This document shows, piece by piece, positions 8,268 to 17,522 of a DNA stretch of 64,000 nt. The translations under genes were made by a program, and so were the position numbers. Numbering within the stretch: the stretch's first letter is position 1; every line of letters begins with the position of its first letter. The notes under the pieces are model-generated. The model was not told the DNA's origin. It saw only the letters and a list, made by a program, of their open reading frames with translations, and ran no database searches. Source of the stretch: Pigmentiphaga sp. H8 (GTDB lineage: Bacteria > Pseudomonadota > Gammaproteobacteria > Burkholderiales > Burkholderiaceae_B); assembly GCF_003854895.1 (NCBI RefSeq), contig NZ_CP033966.1, forward strand, positions 1,426,001-1,490,000. Direction: 5' to 3'.

Positions 8268-10214
8268 CTAGCGCGCCACCACCGCGAACGCCCCTTCCTG
8301 GTCGACCCGTGCCCAGTAGGCCGATTTCGTGGCGTCATAGCCCACGGCTGCGGCGCACGAGGCGTCGACGTCGGCGGGCAGCGCGGACAGGAACGCGGCC
8401 TGGTAGGGTTGCTTGCTGATGCACGAGGCCGGCGCCAGCGCGATCCACTTGCCGTCCGCATCGCGGCGCGCCAGCGTGGTGGCGGCGGCCTCGGCGCCGG
8501 CGGGCAGCGCGAATTCCAGCACGTAGGTGTCGCCGCTCTGGTCGGCGCCGAGTTCCCACTGGCGCGTGGCGTGGGCCGGCAGTTGCACCGGCAGCTTGCC
8601 GCTTTCCGAACCGTCGCCGTAGCTGCCCGGCAGGCCGGTGGCGGTCGTGATGTCCTTGGCGCGTCCCCACGGATCGATGTAGGTGCCGGTCTGCCCCGCG
8701 ATGCCGCTGACCCACAGCACGTCGGACACCGTGTCCTTGCCGCGCTCCTGCCAGTTCAGCGCCACCAGCTTCTTCAGGTCGATGGTGGTCGCGCGGACCT
8801 CGATCTCCTCGTCCGGCGTGCCTTCGCCCACCAGCCGCGCGCGCTGGCTGTTGTTCAGGTTGCGGCTGAAGCTCTCGTCGCTGATGAACATGTAGCGGTA
8901 CATCATGGACAGCATTTCCATGTTGCTGCCGGCATAGGAATAGCCCGGCGTGGCGCTCATGCCGCGGGTGCGGGTGTCGTAGCGGTTGAAGCTGCGGTTC
9001 GTGCCGTCCAGCAGGCGCGCGCGATGGCCACTGGCCGAGGCGCAATAGCTGGTGCGGTAGGACGGGTCGTAGGCGCTGTTGCGCTGGATGTCGGCGGGCA
9101 CGCTGCCGGGGAATACGACCTTTTCGCAGCGCTGCGTGGAGCGTACGAACCGGTCCAGCAGTTTCCATTGCGGCGTGGCGAGTTCCTTGGGGCCGTCCTC
9201 GTTGCGCGTGACCGAATGCGTGGCGAAATACGATCGGTAATCCAGCATGCCGCCCTGGATGGTGAAGATCGAGGCATTGGCGTCGACGAAGCCGGTGTCC
9301 TCGTGCTGCACCTTGTGCATCAGCACGCTCTGGATGCGCTCGTGTTCGCCGAAGCGCGTCTCGTAGCCCTTGTAGGCGGAGTCGCCCGAGATGATCTGCT
9401 GGAAGCCCAGGTCGGAGTCGTCGCGGATGAGGCTGCGCGCATAGTGGTGCTCGTGGCCCGAGACGTAGATCACGTCGTGCTCGGCGAACAGCTTGCGGTA
9501 CTTGTCGTAGGCTTCGCGGAACTTGACGTCGTTGACGATGGCCAGGCTGCCGTCGACGATGTTCTCGCGCACCAGGCCGTAACGATTGCCGGCGAAGGAG
9601 TTGTGGGTCTGGAGGATGATGTGGTCGACCTTGCCGCCGTGTTCCCTGACCATGCCTTCCACGAAGTCGTAGGCCCGTTCCAGCCAGCCGTACGAGATGT
9701 TGATGAACAGCACGTTGTCGCGCACCAGCGCGTAGTTCTTGTAGGCCGAGCCGGGCATGTGCTGCGCGTCGGCGGGGATGAAGTCTTCCACCGTGTCGTA
9801 CCAGTCCTGGTCTATGCCCTTGGGGTCGTGGTTGCCCATGATGGGCAGGATGGTCATCCTGCCCTTGTACTGTTCGGCCAGGCCGCGCCACAGCGCGTAC
9901 TCGGCCGGCGTGCCGTTCTCCACCAGGTCGCCCACCGCCAGGACCACGTTGACGCCCGATTTGGCGTACAGGTCCAGGATGGCTTTCATGGGATGCAGGG
10001 CGACGCCGGAGTCGCCGCCCTGGGTGTCGGGCAGAATGCCGACACGCAGCGTGGGCGTGACGGGTTCGGTCGGTGTGCCCGGTTCGGTCGGCGTGCCGGG
10101 ATCGGTCGAAGCGGAGCCGTCTCCGCCCCCGCCGCAGGCGGCCAGTGTGGACAGCACAGCGAGCGTCAGGGCGGCAGCCGCCCCGCGCCCGGTCTTGGCG
10201 ATACGTATGGACAT
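8268..10214 (-). CDS. Secreted lipoprotein metallophosphoesterase (calcineurin-like)
   Basis: A 648-residue protein with a lipoprotein signal: basic start, hydrophobic stretch, then the lipobox LAAC near residue 27 followed by a Gly run. A Pro/Thr/Glu linker of repeated GTPTEP units leads to a calcineurin-like phosphoesterase domain. The metal ligands are visible in order: the aspartate of ILPDTQGG, GDLVENG, GNHDPKG, the histidine of LQTHNSF, and SGHEHHYAR. About 300 C-terminal residues after the catalytic domain are of unknown fold. It probably sits in the envelope and hydrolyses phosphate esters released outside the inner membrane. GGGGGAAT precedes the ATG. The gene is monocistronic and convergent with the ArsR-type gene. 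Confidence 0.88.
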   Translation of the reverse strand: MSIRIAKTGRGAAAALTLAVLSTLAACGGGGDGSASTDPGTPTEPGTPTEPVTPTLRVGILPDTQGGDSGVALHPMKAILDLYAKSGVNVVLAVGDLVENGTPAEYALWRGLAEQYKGRMTILPIMGNHDPKGIDQDWYDTVEDFIPADAQHMPGSAYKNYALVRDNVLFINISYGWLERAYDFVEGMVREHGGKVDHIILQTHNSFAGNRYGLVRENIVDGSLAIVNDVKFREAYDKYRKLFAEHDVIYVSGHEHHYARSLIRDDSDLGFQQIISGDSAYKGYETRFGEHERIQSVLMHKVQHEDTGFVDANASIFTIQGGMLDYRSYFATHSVTRNEDGPKELATPQWKLLDRFVRSTQRCEKVVFPGSVPADIQRNSAYDPSYRTSYCASASGHRARLLDGTNRSFNRYDTRTRGMSATPGYSYAGSNMEMLSMMYRYMFISDESFSRNLNNSQRARLVGEGTPDEEIEVRATTIDLKKLVALNWQERGKDTVSDVLWVSGIAGQTGTYIDPWGRAKDITTATGLPGSYGDGSESGKLPVQLPAHATRQWELGADQSGDTYVLEFALPAGAEAAATTLARRDADGKWIALAPASCISKQPYQAAFLSALPADVDASCAAAVGYDATKSAYWARVDQEGAFAVVAR

Positions 10215-10383
10215 CGTTTATTCCCCCGAAAGCGGCGCAGCTTAGGGGGAGGATGTGACCGCGTCATTGCTGCGGCCGCGAGGGGGACGACCGCTCCTGG
10301 CATGCCTGCGTCGTTCGCATAATTGCGAATAAAGGGAGGATGCTGTAACGTGTTTAGCAATTAGAATCAATTGCAAAGCCTGT

Positions 10384-10554
10384 ATGAGCTATTACAGCGA
10401 GACGGAAAGGCCGTTGCTCAAGCGGTTTCTGCGTGTCTTCGTCGCTTTCCTGGCCGTGTGTTTCCTGAACGCCGCGATCCTTCGCCTTGCCTGCCATGCC
10501 GGCGGCGTGCCGGAGTCCCGGCTGCTGTCCAGCTTTGCCGTGGGGTGCCTGTAA
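10384..10554 (+). CDS. Possible small membrane protein, 56 residues
   Basis: A short ORF beginning MSYYSETERPLL, with one hydrophobic stretch (FLRVFVAFLAVCFLNAAIL) flanked by Lys/Arg on the N side. Codon choice follows the G/C-ending habit of the neighbours. A -10-like TAGAAT (10362-10367) lies just upstream, but the -35 and ribosome site are weak. It lies in the gap between the phosphoesterase gene and the next large gene. I recognise no family. It could be a genuine single-pass small protein or a chance ORF. Confidence 0.4.
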   Translation: MSYYSETERPLLKRFLRVFVAFLAVCFLNAAILRLACHAGGVPESRLLSSFAVGCL

Positions 10555-10579
10555 AGGCACGGTCTATCCAGGCGCCGCG

Positions 10580-10702
10580 CTACCTGACGGCGTGGTCATC
10601 CCTGGCCGAGTCTCGTCTTCTTCTTTTACGCTCGACGCTATATACCACCAGCAGCGCACAGGCCAGCCAGATCAGCAGAACTTCCAGAAGCATGGGTTCC
10701 AT
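10580..10702 (-). CDS. Possible small membrane protein, 40 residues
   Basis: A short ORF on the minus strand with Glu at positions 2 and 7, a single hydrophobic helix (LLIWLACALLVVYSV) and then a strongly basic tail (ERKRRRRD). This inside-positive layout is typical of real single-pass small proteins. It converges with the 56-residue ORF, with 25 bases between the stops. A second in-frame ATG at 10693 is an alternative start. No ribosome site is clear and no family is recognised, so the call is tentative. Confidence 0.33.
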   Translation of the reverse strand: MEPMLLEVLLIWLACALLVVYSVERKRRRRDSARDDHAVR

Positions 10703-10901
10703 CCAACATCGAAGTTAGGGCGATTGCCCTGCGATGATAGTGGGCGCTTCCACATACTGCCAATTGATTAAACCAAATGCAGCAATAGGGTTTGCCTTGA
10801 TTGCCTGCGCGCAGTCCAGGGGTCGCCCCCCATTTGAGTGATGTGATGGTTCTGCCATAACGATATCCTCGGACGTAGTGGCTTTTGTCCGGTTCGACAT
10901 C

Positions 10902-13292
10902 ATGGATATCCTGTATTTCCCCCGTTTTTGCGTGTTGCGCGGCGTGGCCGTGCTGGCCGCCGCGGGCTGTGCCTGGCCGGCGCTGGCCGCCGATTCCGGC
11001 GCGCTGTTCCGCCAGCTTGGCCAGATGATCGAGCAGACGGGCCGGGCCATCGCCGAGGACCAGCGTCGCCAGGAAGAGCAGGAGCAGCGCGCCGCCGAGA
11101 ACGCCCGCCGAGAGGGCGAGCAGCAGGCGCAGCGGGAACGCGAGGAGGCTGCCCGGCAGCGGCAGCAGCAGGAGGCGGTGCGGCAGGAACAAAAGCAGAG
11201 CTTGCAGGCGCTGGCACCGCCGCCCGAGTACCAGGGCCGCATCGTAATCCACAAGCGCCTGCTCGGCATGCAGGAAGCCGGCAGCGCCCGGCCCGATTTC
11301 GACATCACGGCGCGCGGCACCGCCAGTATCTCGCCCGATGGCGCGTGGCTGGCCTTCGAGGCGACGGACGGGCAGATCATGTTGCGCGATGCGGCCTCGG
11401 GCAAGGACCGCGCGTTGCCGACACGCGTGCCGTCCGGCCAGTCTTCCCGCACGCTGGCCTTCGTCGGCAACGAGGCGCTGCTGGTCAGCGACCTGAAGAA
11501 CGGTTCCGAGCTGGTCGACCTGCAAGGCAATTCGCTGCGTACGCTGCCGCCGGGCGGGTACTTTCCGTGGCCGAAGGAGGTGGGCGGACGCTACGTCGTC
11601 GAGCATTTGCGGATGACCGAATTCGACAAGGGACGGCGCTGCCTGGGGGTGAACTACTACGATGCCCGGGGGGCCGAGCAGGGAGGCGTGTCGGTGGATG
11701 ATGCCGACGCTTGCGCCGCTCGCATCGACGACCAGGGCCGGCAGGAGTTCTTCGCGCAGAAGGACGGCGTGGTCAGCTATTTCGTCAACGGCGCCAAGGC
11801 CGGCGAATTCCGGGGAGATGACCGGAGGCCGGCGGACCAGTACAAGCGCCTCGACTATCGATGGATAGGCAACACGCCCTATGCCTATTCCGAGATGGGA
11901 GACTGGAGCAACCCGTCGCATCGCCTGCGGGTGTGGGACGTGGCCCAGGGGAAGATGCTGTGCGAGCTGCCCGGGCACGTTTTCGGAATCCCGTATGCCG
12001 ACAAGAAGGGCAACCTCGTCATGGCCCAGCCGGCGGTACGGCTGAGCCTGCCCGCCTGTTCGATGGTGCGCGTCGGCAACGGCAACGAGCGGCTCCACTC
12101 CTGGGGCGAACAGGCCTACCTGCACGACGAACAGACCGGCACGGTCGACGTCATCGATACCTCGACCTGGCAGCGCCGCGCCACGTTGCAGACGCTGCAC
12201 CGCAAGTCGCCGCAGGATAGTTCGTATTCCGGTGCGTTCCAGGAGCGGCCGGGGCACCCGGACCAGGTGCTGGTGACGTCGTATGCGACCTCGTCCCGGA
12301 TACCGGCGCAGCTTTTCGACACGAAAACCGGCCAGTTGCTGCGCACCCTGCCGGCAGGCAGGTTCCAGGCGGGATACATCATCCAGCAGGACCTGCTGAC
12401 CGGCCAGTCGTACAACTGGCGCACGCGTCTCTGGCGCTTTGCCTACGACGACGGCGCGGGCAAATCGGCCGCGGTGTTCCTGGCCGCCTTGACGAAGGAC
12501 AAGTTCGAGACCTCGGTCGAGTACCGGAAGCGGCTGGCCGCGCTGACGCTGCCGCACACGATGAAGGTCGCGCTGCAGGACTACGACGCGGACCGGGGCA
12601 TGTTCATCGGCACCTGGCGCGACGTGCCGGTCATGGTCCCGCTGCCGCCCGCGCAGGCCCGGCAGTTCGCCGACGCGACGGCAATGAGCGTGATGGGCGA
12701 GCTGCGCGTCATCGACGAGGACTACCTGGAACTGCGCAATGCCAGCGTGACCACGCCGGCCGGGCAGGCGCTGACGCTGGTGCTGCCCGACGGCCCCGCG
12801 CCCAAGGCGCAAGCCAGGCCGCAGGCGGCGGGCGCGCGCGATGGCGGCTCGGCGCAGGCAAGTTCGGGGGCCCCGGCGGCACGGGCTTCCAGTGGCCAGG
12901 GAAGCGGTGGGCGTTGCACGGGGACGATGGCGCATCTCGCCCCGCAACTGCGGCCCTACACCAACCCCCTCCTGGCCGAGGTCCGCAAGGAAGCCTTGCA
13001 GATCGACATCGCCTCGACGCTGGCCAAGGTGAAGGCAGGCGGCGGCAATGCCGAGGTGCTGCGCCAGCAGGCCGATCAGTCCGACCAGGCGGCGCGCGAT
13101 TCGGCCACCACGGCCAACCAGAGCGACGGCGGCGGCAACAGCATCACCAGGGCCGACAACGGCACCTTGCCTTTGAACTGGCCGTGCGAGGGCATTCATT
13201 CGTCGGCCGTCTGCAACTACATCACGATGCGCTGGCAGGCCCTGCTGACGCGAGAGATCGCCAGCCTGTACGCGACCTGCCAGGGGGGCTGA
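10902..13292 (+). CDS. Large secreted protein of unknown function (coiled coil plus propeller-like repeats)
   Basis: A 796-residue protein with a signal peptide ending near WPALA. Residues about 45-105 are almost entirely Gln, Glu, Arg and Ala with few hydrophobics, an obvious charged coiled coil. The middle part has repeated short beta-like units (ISPDGAWLAFEA, LRVWDVAQGKMLCEL, GTVDVIDTSTWQRR, LFDTKTGQLLRTL) resembling WD40 or YVTN propeller blades. A segment around FETSVEYRKRLAAL resembles a short module seen after other bacterial repeat domains. A Gly/Ser/Ala linker then leads to a Cys-containing C-terminal region. The ATG at 10902 keeps a clean signal peptide; GTG at 10878 would add eight residues. 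I do not recognise a characterised family. It is likely periplasmic and might be a scaffold or sensor. Confidence 0.75.
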   Translation: MDILYFPRFCVLRGVAVLAAAGCAWPALAADSGALFRQLGQMIEQTGRAIAEDQRRQEEQEQRAAENARREGEQQAQREREEAARQRQQQEAVRQEQKQSLQALAPPPEYQGRIVIHKRLLGMQEAGSARPDFDITARGTASISPDGAWLAFEATDGQIMLRDAASGKDRALPTRVPSGQSSRTLAFVGNEALLVSDLKNGSELVDLQGNSLRTLPPGGYFPWPKEVGGRYVVEHLRMTEFDKGRRCLGVNYYDARGAEQGGVSVDDADACAARIDDQGRQEFFAQKDGVVSYFVNGAKAGEFRGDDRRPADQYKRLDYRWIGNTPYAYSEMGDWSNPSHRLRVWDVAQGKMLCELPGHVFGIPYADKKGNLVMAQPAVRLSLPACSMVRVGNGNERLHSWGEQAYLHDEQTGTVDVIDTSTWQRRATLQTLHRKSPQDSSYSGAFQERPGHPDQVLVTSYATSSRIPAQLFDTKTGQLLRTLPAGRFQAGYIIQQDLLTGQSYNWRTRLWRFAYDDGAGKSAAVFLAALTKDKFETSVEYRKRLAALTLPHTMKVALQDYDADRGMFIGTWRDVPVMVPLPPAQARQFADATAMSVMGELRVIDEDYLELRNASVTTPAGQALTLVLPDGPAPKAQARPQAAGARDGGSAQASSGAPAARASSGQGSGGRCTGTMAHLAPQLRPYTNPLLAEVRKEALQIDIASTLAKVKAGGGNAEVLRQQADQSDQAARDSATTANQSDGGGNSITRADNGTLPLNWPCEGIHSSAVCNYITMRWQALLTREIASLYATCQGG

Positions 13293-13311
13293 GGCCGGCC
13301 ACGGGCCGCGG

Positions 13312-16300
13312 TCAGGCTTCCCCGTAGCCTCCGCCTCCCGGCGTCTCGATCTCGACCCGGTCGCCCGCCCGCAATTCGGCGCGATCCGCGTGGTCCAGCG
13401 GTTCGACCCGCCCGTCGGCACGCAGCACCCGCGCCAGTCCCGGCGCGCCAGGCTGGCCGCCGCGCAGCCCGAAGGCAGGATGGTGCCAGCCGTTGGCCAG
13501 CAACGACACCGTCATGGGCTCCATGAAGCGCAGCGTGCGCACGCCGCCGTCGCCGCCGCGCCACCGGCCGTCGCCGCCGGAGCCGTGGCGGATCTCGTAG
13601 CGTTCCAGCCGCACCGGGAAACGCAACTCCAGCACTTCGGGGTCCGTCAGCCGGGAATTGGTCATGTGGGTCTGCACCACCGACGTGCCGTCGAAGCCGC
13701 CGGCCAGGTTGCCGGCTTCGTCGAAGCGGCCGCCCGCGCCCGAGCCGCCGGAAATGGTCTCGTAGTACTGGTGGCGGGCATTGCCGAAGGTCAGGTTGTT
13801 CATGGTCGGCTGGCTGCTGGCCATGATGCCCAGCGCGCCATACAGCGCGTTGGTGACGCAGGTGGAGGTCTCGACGTTGCCGGCCACGACGGCCGCCGGA
13901 TAGCGCGGGTTCAGCATCGAGCCTTCGGGAACCACGATGGTGAGCGGCTTCAGGCCGCCCGCGTTCATGGGGATGTCCTCGTCCAGCAGCGTGCGGAACA
14001 CGTACAGCACGGCGGCGGAGGTGACGGCGCGCGGGGCGTTGAAGTTGTTGGGCAGTTGCTTTGACGTGCCGGTGAAATCCAGCGTGGCGCTGCGGGTGGC
14101 GTGATCCACGGTGACCGCCACCCGCACCTGCGCGCCGTTGTCCAGCGATACCGCGAAGCTTCCGTCGCGCAGGCGGCTGATGGCGCGGCGCACGGATTCC
14201 TCGGCGTTGTCCTGCACGTGGCCCATGTACGCCTGCACGACGGCCAGGCCGAAGTACCGCACCATGGCCATGAGTTCCTCGCGGCCCTTTTCGTTGGCGG
14301 CCACCTGGGCGCGCAGGTCGGCGATGTTCTGGTCGATGTTGCGCGCCGGATGCCGAGCGCCGGCCAGCAGCTGCCGCATCTCGGCCTCGCGCAGATGGCC
14401 GTCGCGCACCAGCAGGAAGCTCGTGATCAGTACGCCCTCGTCGTCGATGGTGCGCGAGTCGGGCGGCATGGATCCGGGCGTCAGGCCGCCGATGTCGGCG
14501 TGGTGGCCGCGCGAGCCCACGTAGAACAGCACGCGGGTGCCGGCCTCGTCGAAGATGGGCGTGATGACCGTGACGTCCGGCAGGTGCGTGCCGCCGGCGT
14601 AGGGATCGTTCAGCACGTAGGCGTCGCCGGGCCGCAGCGTGCCCTGGGTGCTGTCGATGACGGCCCGTACGCTGGCGCCCATGGATCCCAGGTGCACCGG
14701 GATGTGGGGTGCGTTGGCGACCAGGTCGCCCCGCGCGTCGAAGATCGCGCACGAGAAATCCAGGCGCTCCTTGATGTTGACCGAGTGCGCGGTGTTCTGC
14801 AGGCGCCAGCCCATCTGCTCGGCGATGGACATGAACAGGTTGTTGAAGATTTCCAGCATCACCGGGTCGGCCTGCGTGCCGACGGCGCGGCGCTCGGGCC
14901 GGGGCACGGCGCGTTCGAGCACGATGTCGCCGTTCGCGGTCGCGGTGGCGCGCCAGCCGGGATCGACCACGGTGGTCGCGTTGGCGTCGGTGATGATGGC
15001 GGGGCCCGCGATGACGTCGCCGGCTCGCAGGTCGGCGGCCGCGTAAAGCGGACTGTCCTGCCAGGCGCCGGCATGGATGGCGGCGCTGTCGCGGGCCTGC
15101 AGCCTCGTGCCGGCCTTGCGCGCGGGACGGTCGAACCAGGCGGCGCGCGCGCCCTGGGGGCCTTCCTCGGCGGTGGCCTCGGCCAGCACCGAGTCGATCA
15201 CCAGCGCGCGGCCGGGCATCAGGAAGGCGAAGCGCTGCCGATAGGCGCGCTCGAATTCGGCCAGCATGGCCGGAGTCTCGCCCAGCGGGACCGGCAGCGC
15301 GGTGTCGGTGCCCTCGTAGCGCAGATAGGCCCGTTCGGCGATGCGCAGGTCGGCCGCTTCGCAGCCCTGGGCCTGGAGTTCGCCCTTGGCCGCGGCGCCC
15401 AGTTCGTCCAGCACCCGGCGCGCCTCGGCGCGGCCGGCGTCGTCGAAGCGGCGTTCCACCGAGCGTTCCCGCACGGCGGTGGCGACGGCCAGGCCCATGC
15501 CGTAGGCGGACAGCACGCCGGCCAGCGGATGGATCAGCACGCGCGGCATGGCCAGCGCGTCCGCGACGGCGCAGGCATGCTGGCCGCCGGCGCCGCCGAA
15601 GGTGGTCAGGGTGTAGCGGGTGATGTCGTAGCCGCGCTGCACGGAAATCAGCTTGATCGCGTTGGCCATGTTGGTGACCGCGATCTCCAGGAAACCGTGC
15701 GCCAGCGCCTCGGGCGTGGTGGCGCGGCCGGTGCCGAGCTCGACTTCGCGGGCCAGTTCGGCGAAGCGCGCGCGGACCACCTCGGCGTCCAGGGGCTGGT
15801 TGCCGTCGGGGCCGAACACGGCGGGAAAGTGGTCGGGCTGGATGCGGCCCAGCATCACATTGGCGTCGGTGACGGTTAGCGGTCCGCCGCGCCGATAGCA
15901 GGCGGGGCCGGGGTCGGCGCCGGCCGATTCGGGGCCCACGCGCAGCCGCGTGCCGTCGAAGCGCAGGATGGATCCGCCGCCGGCGGCCACAGTGTGGATG
16001 CTCATCATGGGCGCGCGCAGCCGCACGCCCGCCACCAGCGTGTCGAAGGTGCGTTCGTATTCGCCGGCATAGTGCGATACGTCGGTCGAGGTGCCGCCCA
16101 TGTCGAAGCCGATGATGCGGTCGAAGCCGGCGGCGGCCGAGACGCCGGCCATGCCGACGATGCCGCCGGCCGGGCCGGACAACACGGAGTCCTTACCCTG
16201 GAAGGCGCGAGCGTCGGTCAGGCCGCCGCTCGATTGCATGAACTGCAGGCGCACGCCGGGCAGGGCGGACGAGACGCGGTCCACGTAACGGCGCAGCACG

Positions 16301-16977
16301 GGCGACAGATAGGCGTCGACCACGGTGGTATCGCCGCGCGCGACGAAGCGGATCAGCGGCGAAACGGCGTGCGAGACGGAAACTTGCACATAGCCGAGTT
16401 CGCGCGCGATCGCCGCCACCCGTAGTTCGTGCGCCGGGTTGCGGTAGCCGTGCATGAGCGCGATGGCGATGGACTGGTAGCCTTGCGACCGGCCTTCGGC
16501 CAGGGCCGCCCGGGCCTGCGCCTCGTCCAGTCCGGCCACGACGGCGCCGTCAGCGGCCAGGCGTTCGTCGATCTCGGCCACGTGGCTGGAGAGCTGTTCG
16601 GGCAGGATGATCTCGCGGTCGAACAGGCGCGGCCGGTTCTGGTAGGCAATGCGCAAGGCGTCGCGAAACCCGCGGGTAACGGCCAGCAGCACGCGCTCGC
16701 CCTTGCGTTCGAGCAGGGCGTTGGTGGCGACCGTGGTGCCCATGCGTACGACCTCGATGCGGTCCGCGGGTACCGGTTCGCCCGGAGCCAGCTCCAGCAG
16801 GCGCCGTATGCCTTCGACGGCGGCATCGTCGTAGCGGCCGGGATTCTCGGAAAGCAGCTTGGCGGTCGTCAGCGAGCCGTCGGGCCGGCGCCCGATCACG
16901 TCGGTGAAGGTGCCGCCGCGGTCTATCCAGAATTCCCAGCGGGCGTTGTCGGCGGGAGAGGGGGAGGCAGTATTCAT
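13312..16977 (-). CDS. Fused ATP-dependent 5-oxoprolinase/hydantoinase (HyuA-HyuB)
   Basis: A 1221-residue single-chain enzyme. Residues 1 to about 690 are the HyuA half with the sugar-kinase-like ATP sites DRGGTFTDVIG and FDMGGTSTDVSH, and the GGAGGQHAC motif. The rest is the HyuB half (DPVMLEIFNNLF, NDPYAGGTHLPDVT, SRGHHADIGG, GGGGYGEA at the C-terminus). Fusion in this order is as in eukaryotic 5-oxoprolinase, while bacterial enzymes are often two chains. The family opens five-membered cyclic amides (5-oxoproline, hydantoins) using ATP. The start overlaps the stop of the MarR-like gene (ATGA), and the gene is last in the importer/flavoprotein operon. Its true substrate is probably what the ABC system imports or a product of the flavoprotein. 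Confidence 0.92.
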   Translation of the reverse strand: MNTASPSPADNARWEFWIDRGGTFTDVIGRRPDGSLTTAKLLSENPGRYDDAAVEGIRRLLELAPGEPVPADRIEVVRMGTTVATNALLERKGERVLLAVTRGFRDALRIAYQNRPRLFDREIILPEQLSSHVAEIDERLAADGAVVAGLDEAQARAALAEGRSQGYQSIAIALMHGYRNPAHELRVAAIARELGYVQVSVSHAVSPLIRFVARGDTTVVDAYLSPVLRRYVDRVSSALPGVRLQFMQSSGGLTDARAFQGKDSVLSGPAGGIVGMAGVSAAAGFDRIIGFDMGGTSTDVSHYAGEYERTFDTLVAGVRLRAPMMSIHTVAAGGGSILRFDGTRLRVGPESAGADPGPACYRRGGPLTVTDANVMLGRIQPDHFPAVFGPDGNQPLDAEVVRARFAELAREVELGTGRATTPEALAHGFLEIAVTNMANAIKLISVQRGYDITRYTLTTFGGAGGQHACAVADALAMPRVLIHPLAGVLSAYGMGLAVATAVRERSVERRFDDAGRAEARRVLDELGAAAKGELQAQGCEAADLRIAERAYLRYEGTDTALPVPLGETPAMLAEFERAYRQRFAFLMPGRALVIDSVLAEATAEEGPQGARAAWFDRPARKAGTRLQARDSAAIHAGAWQDSPLYAAADLRAGDVIAGPAIITDANATTVVDPGWRATATANGDIVLERAVPRPERRAVGTQADPVMLEIFNNLFMSIAEQMGWRLQNTAHSVNIKERLDFSCAIFDARGDLVANAPHIPVHLGSMGASVRAVIDSTQGTLRPGDAYVLNDPYAGGTHLPDVTVITPIFDEAGTRVLFYVGSRGHHADIGGLTPGSMPPDSRTIDDEGVLITSFLLVRDGHLREAEMRQLLAGARHPARNIDQNIADLRAQVAANEKGREELMAMVRYFGLAVVQAYMGHVQDNAEESVRRAISRLRDGSFAVSLDNGAQVRVAVTVDHATRSATLDFTGTSKQLPNNFNAPRAVTSAAVLYVFRTLLDEDIPMNAGGLKPLTIVVPEGSMLNPRYPAAVVAGNVETSTCVTNALYGALGIMASSQPTMNNLTFGNARHQYYETISGGSGAGGRFDEAGNLAGGFDGTSVVQTHMTNSRLTDPEVLELRFPVRLERYEIRHGSGGDGRWRGGDGGVRTLRFMEPMTVSLLANGWHHPAFGLRGGQPGAPGLARVLRADGRVEPLDHADRAELRAGDRVEIETPGGGGYGEA

Positions 16978-17522
16978 AGCGATGAGGCCGCGCGAGCGGC
17001 CTGGTCATAAAGGCCCGACAGCATGCGCAGGCGCCGGGCCACGTCGGACAGGGAAGCGCCGTCGGCCAGTTCGCCTTCGACGCTGGCAAGCAGGCAGCGG
17101 CCCCGGACGGCGCGGAAGCGGTCGATCAGTGCCGCGCCTTCGTCCGTGGTGGCGTAGAGCACTTCCTTGCCGCTCTTTTCGCCGCGCACCAGGCCCATGC
17201 CTGCCAGTTTCTTCAGCGAGTAGTTGATGACGTGCGTGTCTTCGTAGTTCAGGGTGAAGCAGATGTCGGCCAGCTTCTTGCCTCGTTCCCGATGATGGAC
17301 GTGGTGCAGCACGAGCACGTCCGTGACCGCGAGGTCGGCCGTGCCGGCCGCCGCCATGCAGCGCACGATCCAGCGGCTGAACGCGTTGTGGGCGATGATC
17401 AGTCCGAACTCGAGTTCGGACAGCTCCGCATGCGGGCCGGTGGCCAGGTGCGCCGAGGACAGGATGCGCAGGCGTTCGCCGGCCTCGTCGGGCGCGCCCG
17501 GGCGCCGGCGGTCATTCGTCAT
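16974..17522 (-). CDS. MarR-like winged-helix regulator (COG5631 type)
   Basis: A 182-residue protein with a MarR-like winged helix in the middle: FSRWIVRCMAAAG, VTDVLVLHHVHHRERGKKL, ADICFTLNYEDTHVINYSL as recognition helix and GMGLVRGEKSGKEVLYA as wing. The HHVHHRERGK stretch is typical of the predicted MarR-type regulators of COG5631, which accompany amidase, oxoprolinase and ABC-importer operons. The ATG at 17522 overlaps the 3' end of the 2Fe-2S gene by 11 bases and its stop overlaps the next ATG, so it is translated with the operon. It probably autoregulates the whole unit in response to the imported substrate. Confidence 0.85.
   Translation of the reverse strand: MTNDRRRPGAPDEAGERLRILSSAHLATGPHAELSELEFGLIIAHNAFSRWIVRCMAAAGTADLAVTDVLVLHHVHHRERGKKLADICFTLNYEDTHVINYSLKKLAGMGLVRGEKSGKEVLYATTDEGAALIDRFRAVRGRCLLASVEGELADGASLSDVARRLRMLSGLYDQAARAASSL

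Noticed and set aside
8187..10322. Open frame of 711 residues antisense to the phosphoesterase gene
   Set aside because: It mirrors codon positions of a motif-rich gene in high-GC DNA and its own translation is low-complexity Val/Ala/Gly/Arg with no domains.
10734..10841. 35-residue ORF upstream of the propeller-like protein
   Set aside because: No hydrophobic or domain pattern, no ribosome site; probably promoter region.
14101..15879. Open frame of 592 residues antisense to the oxoprolinase
   Set aside because: Same shadow effect; the minus-strand protein has a complete HyuA-HyuB motif set.
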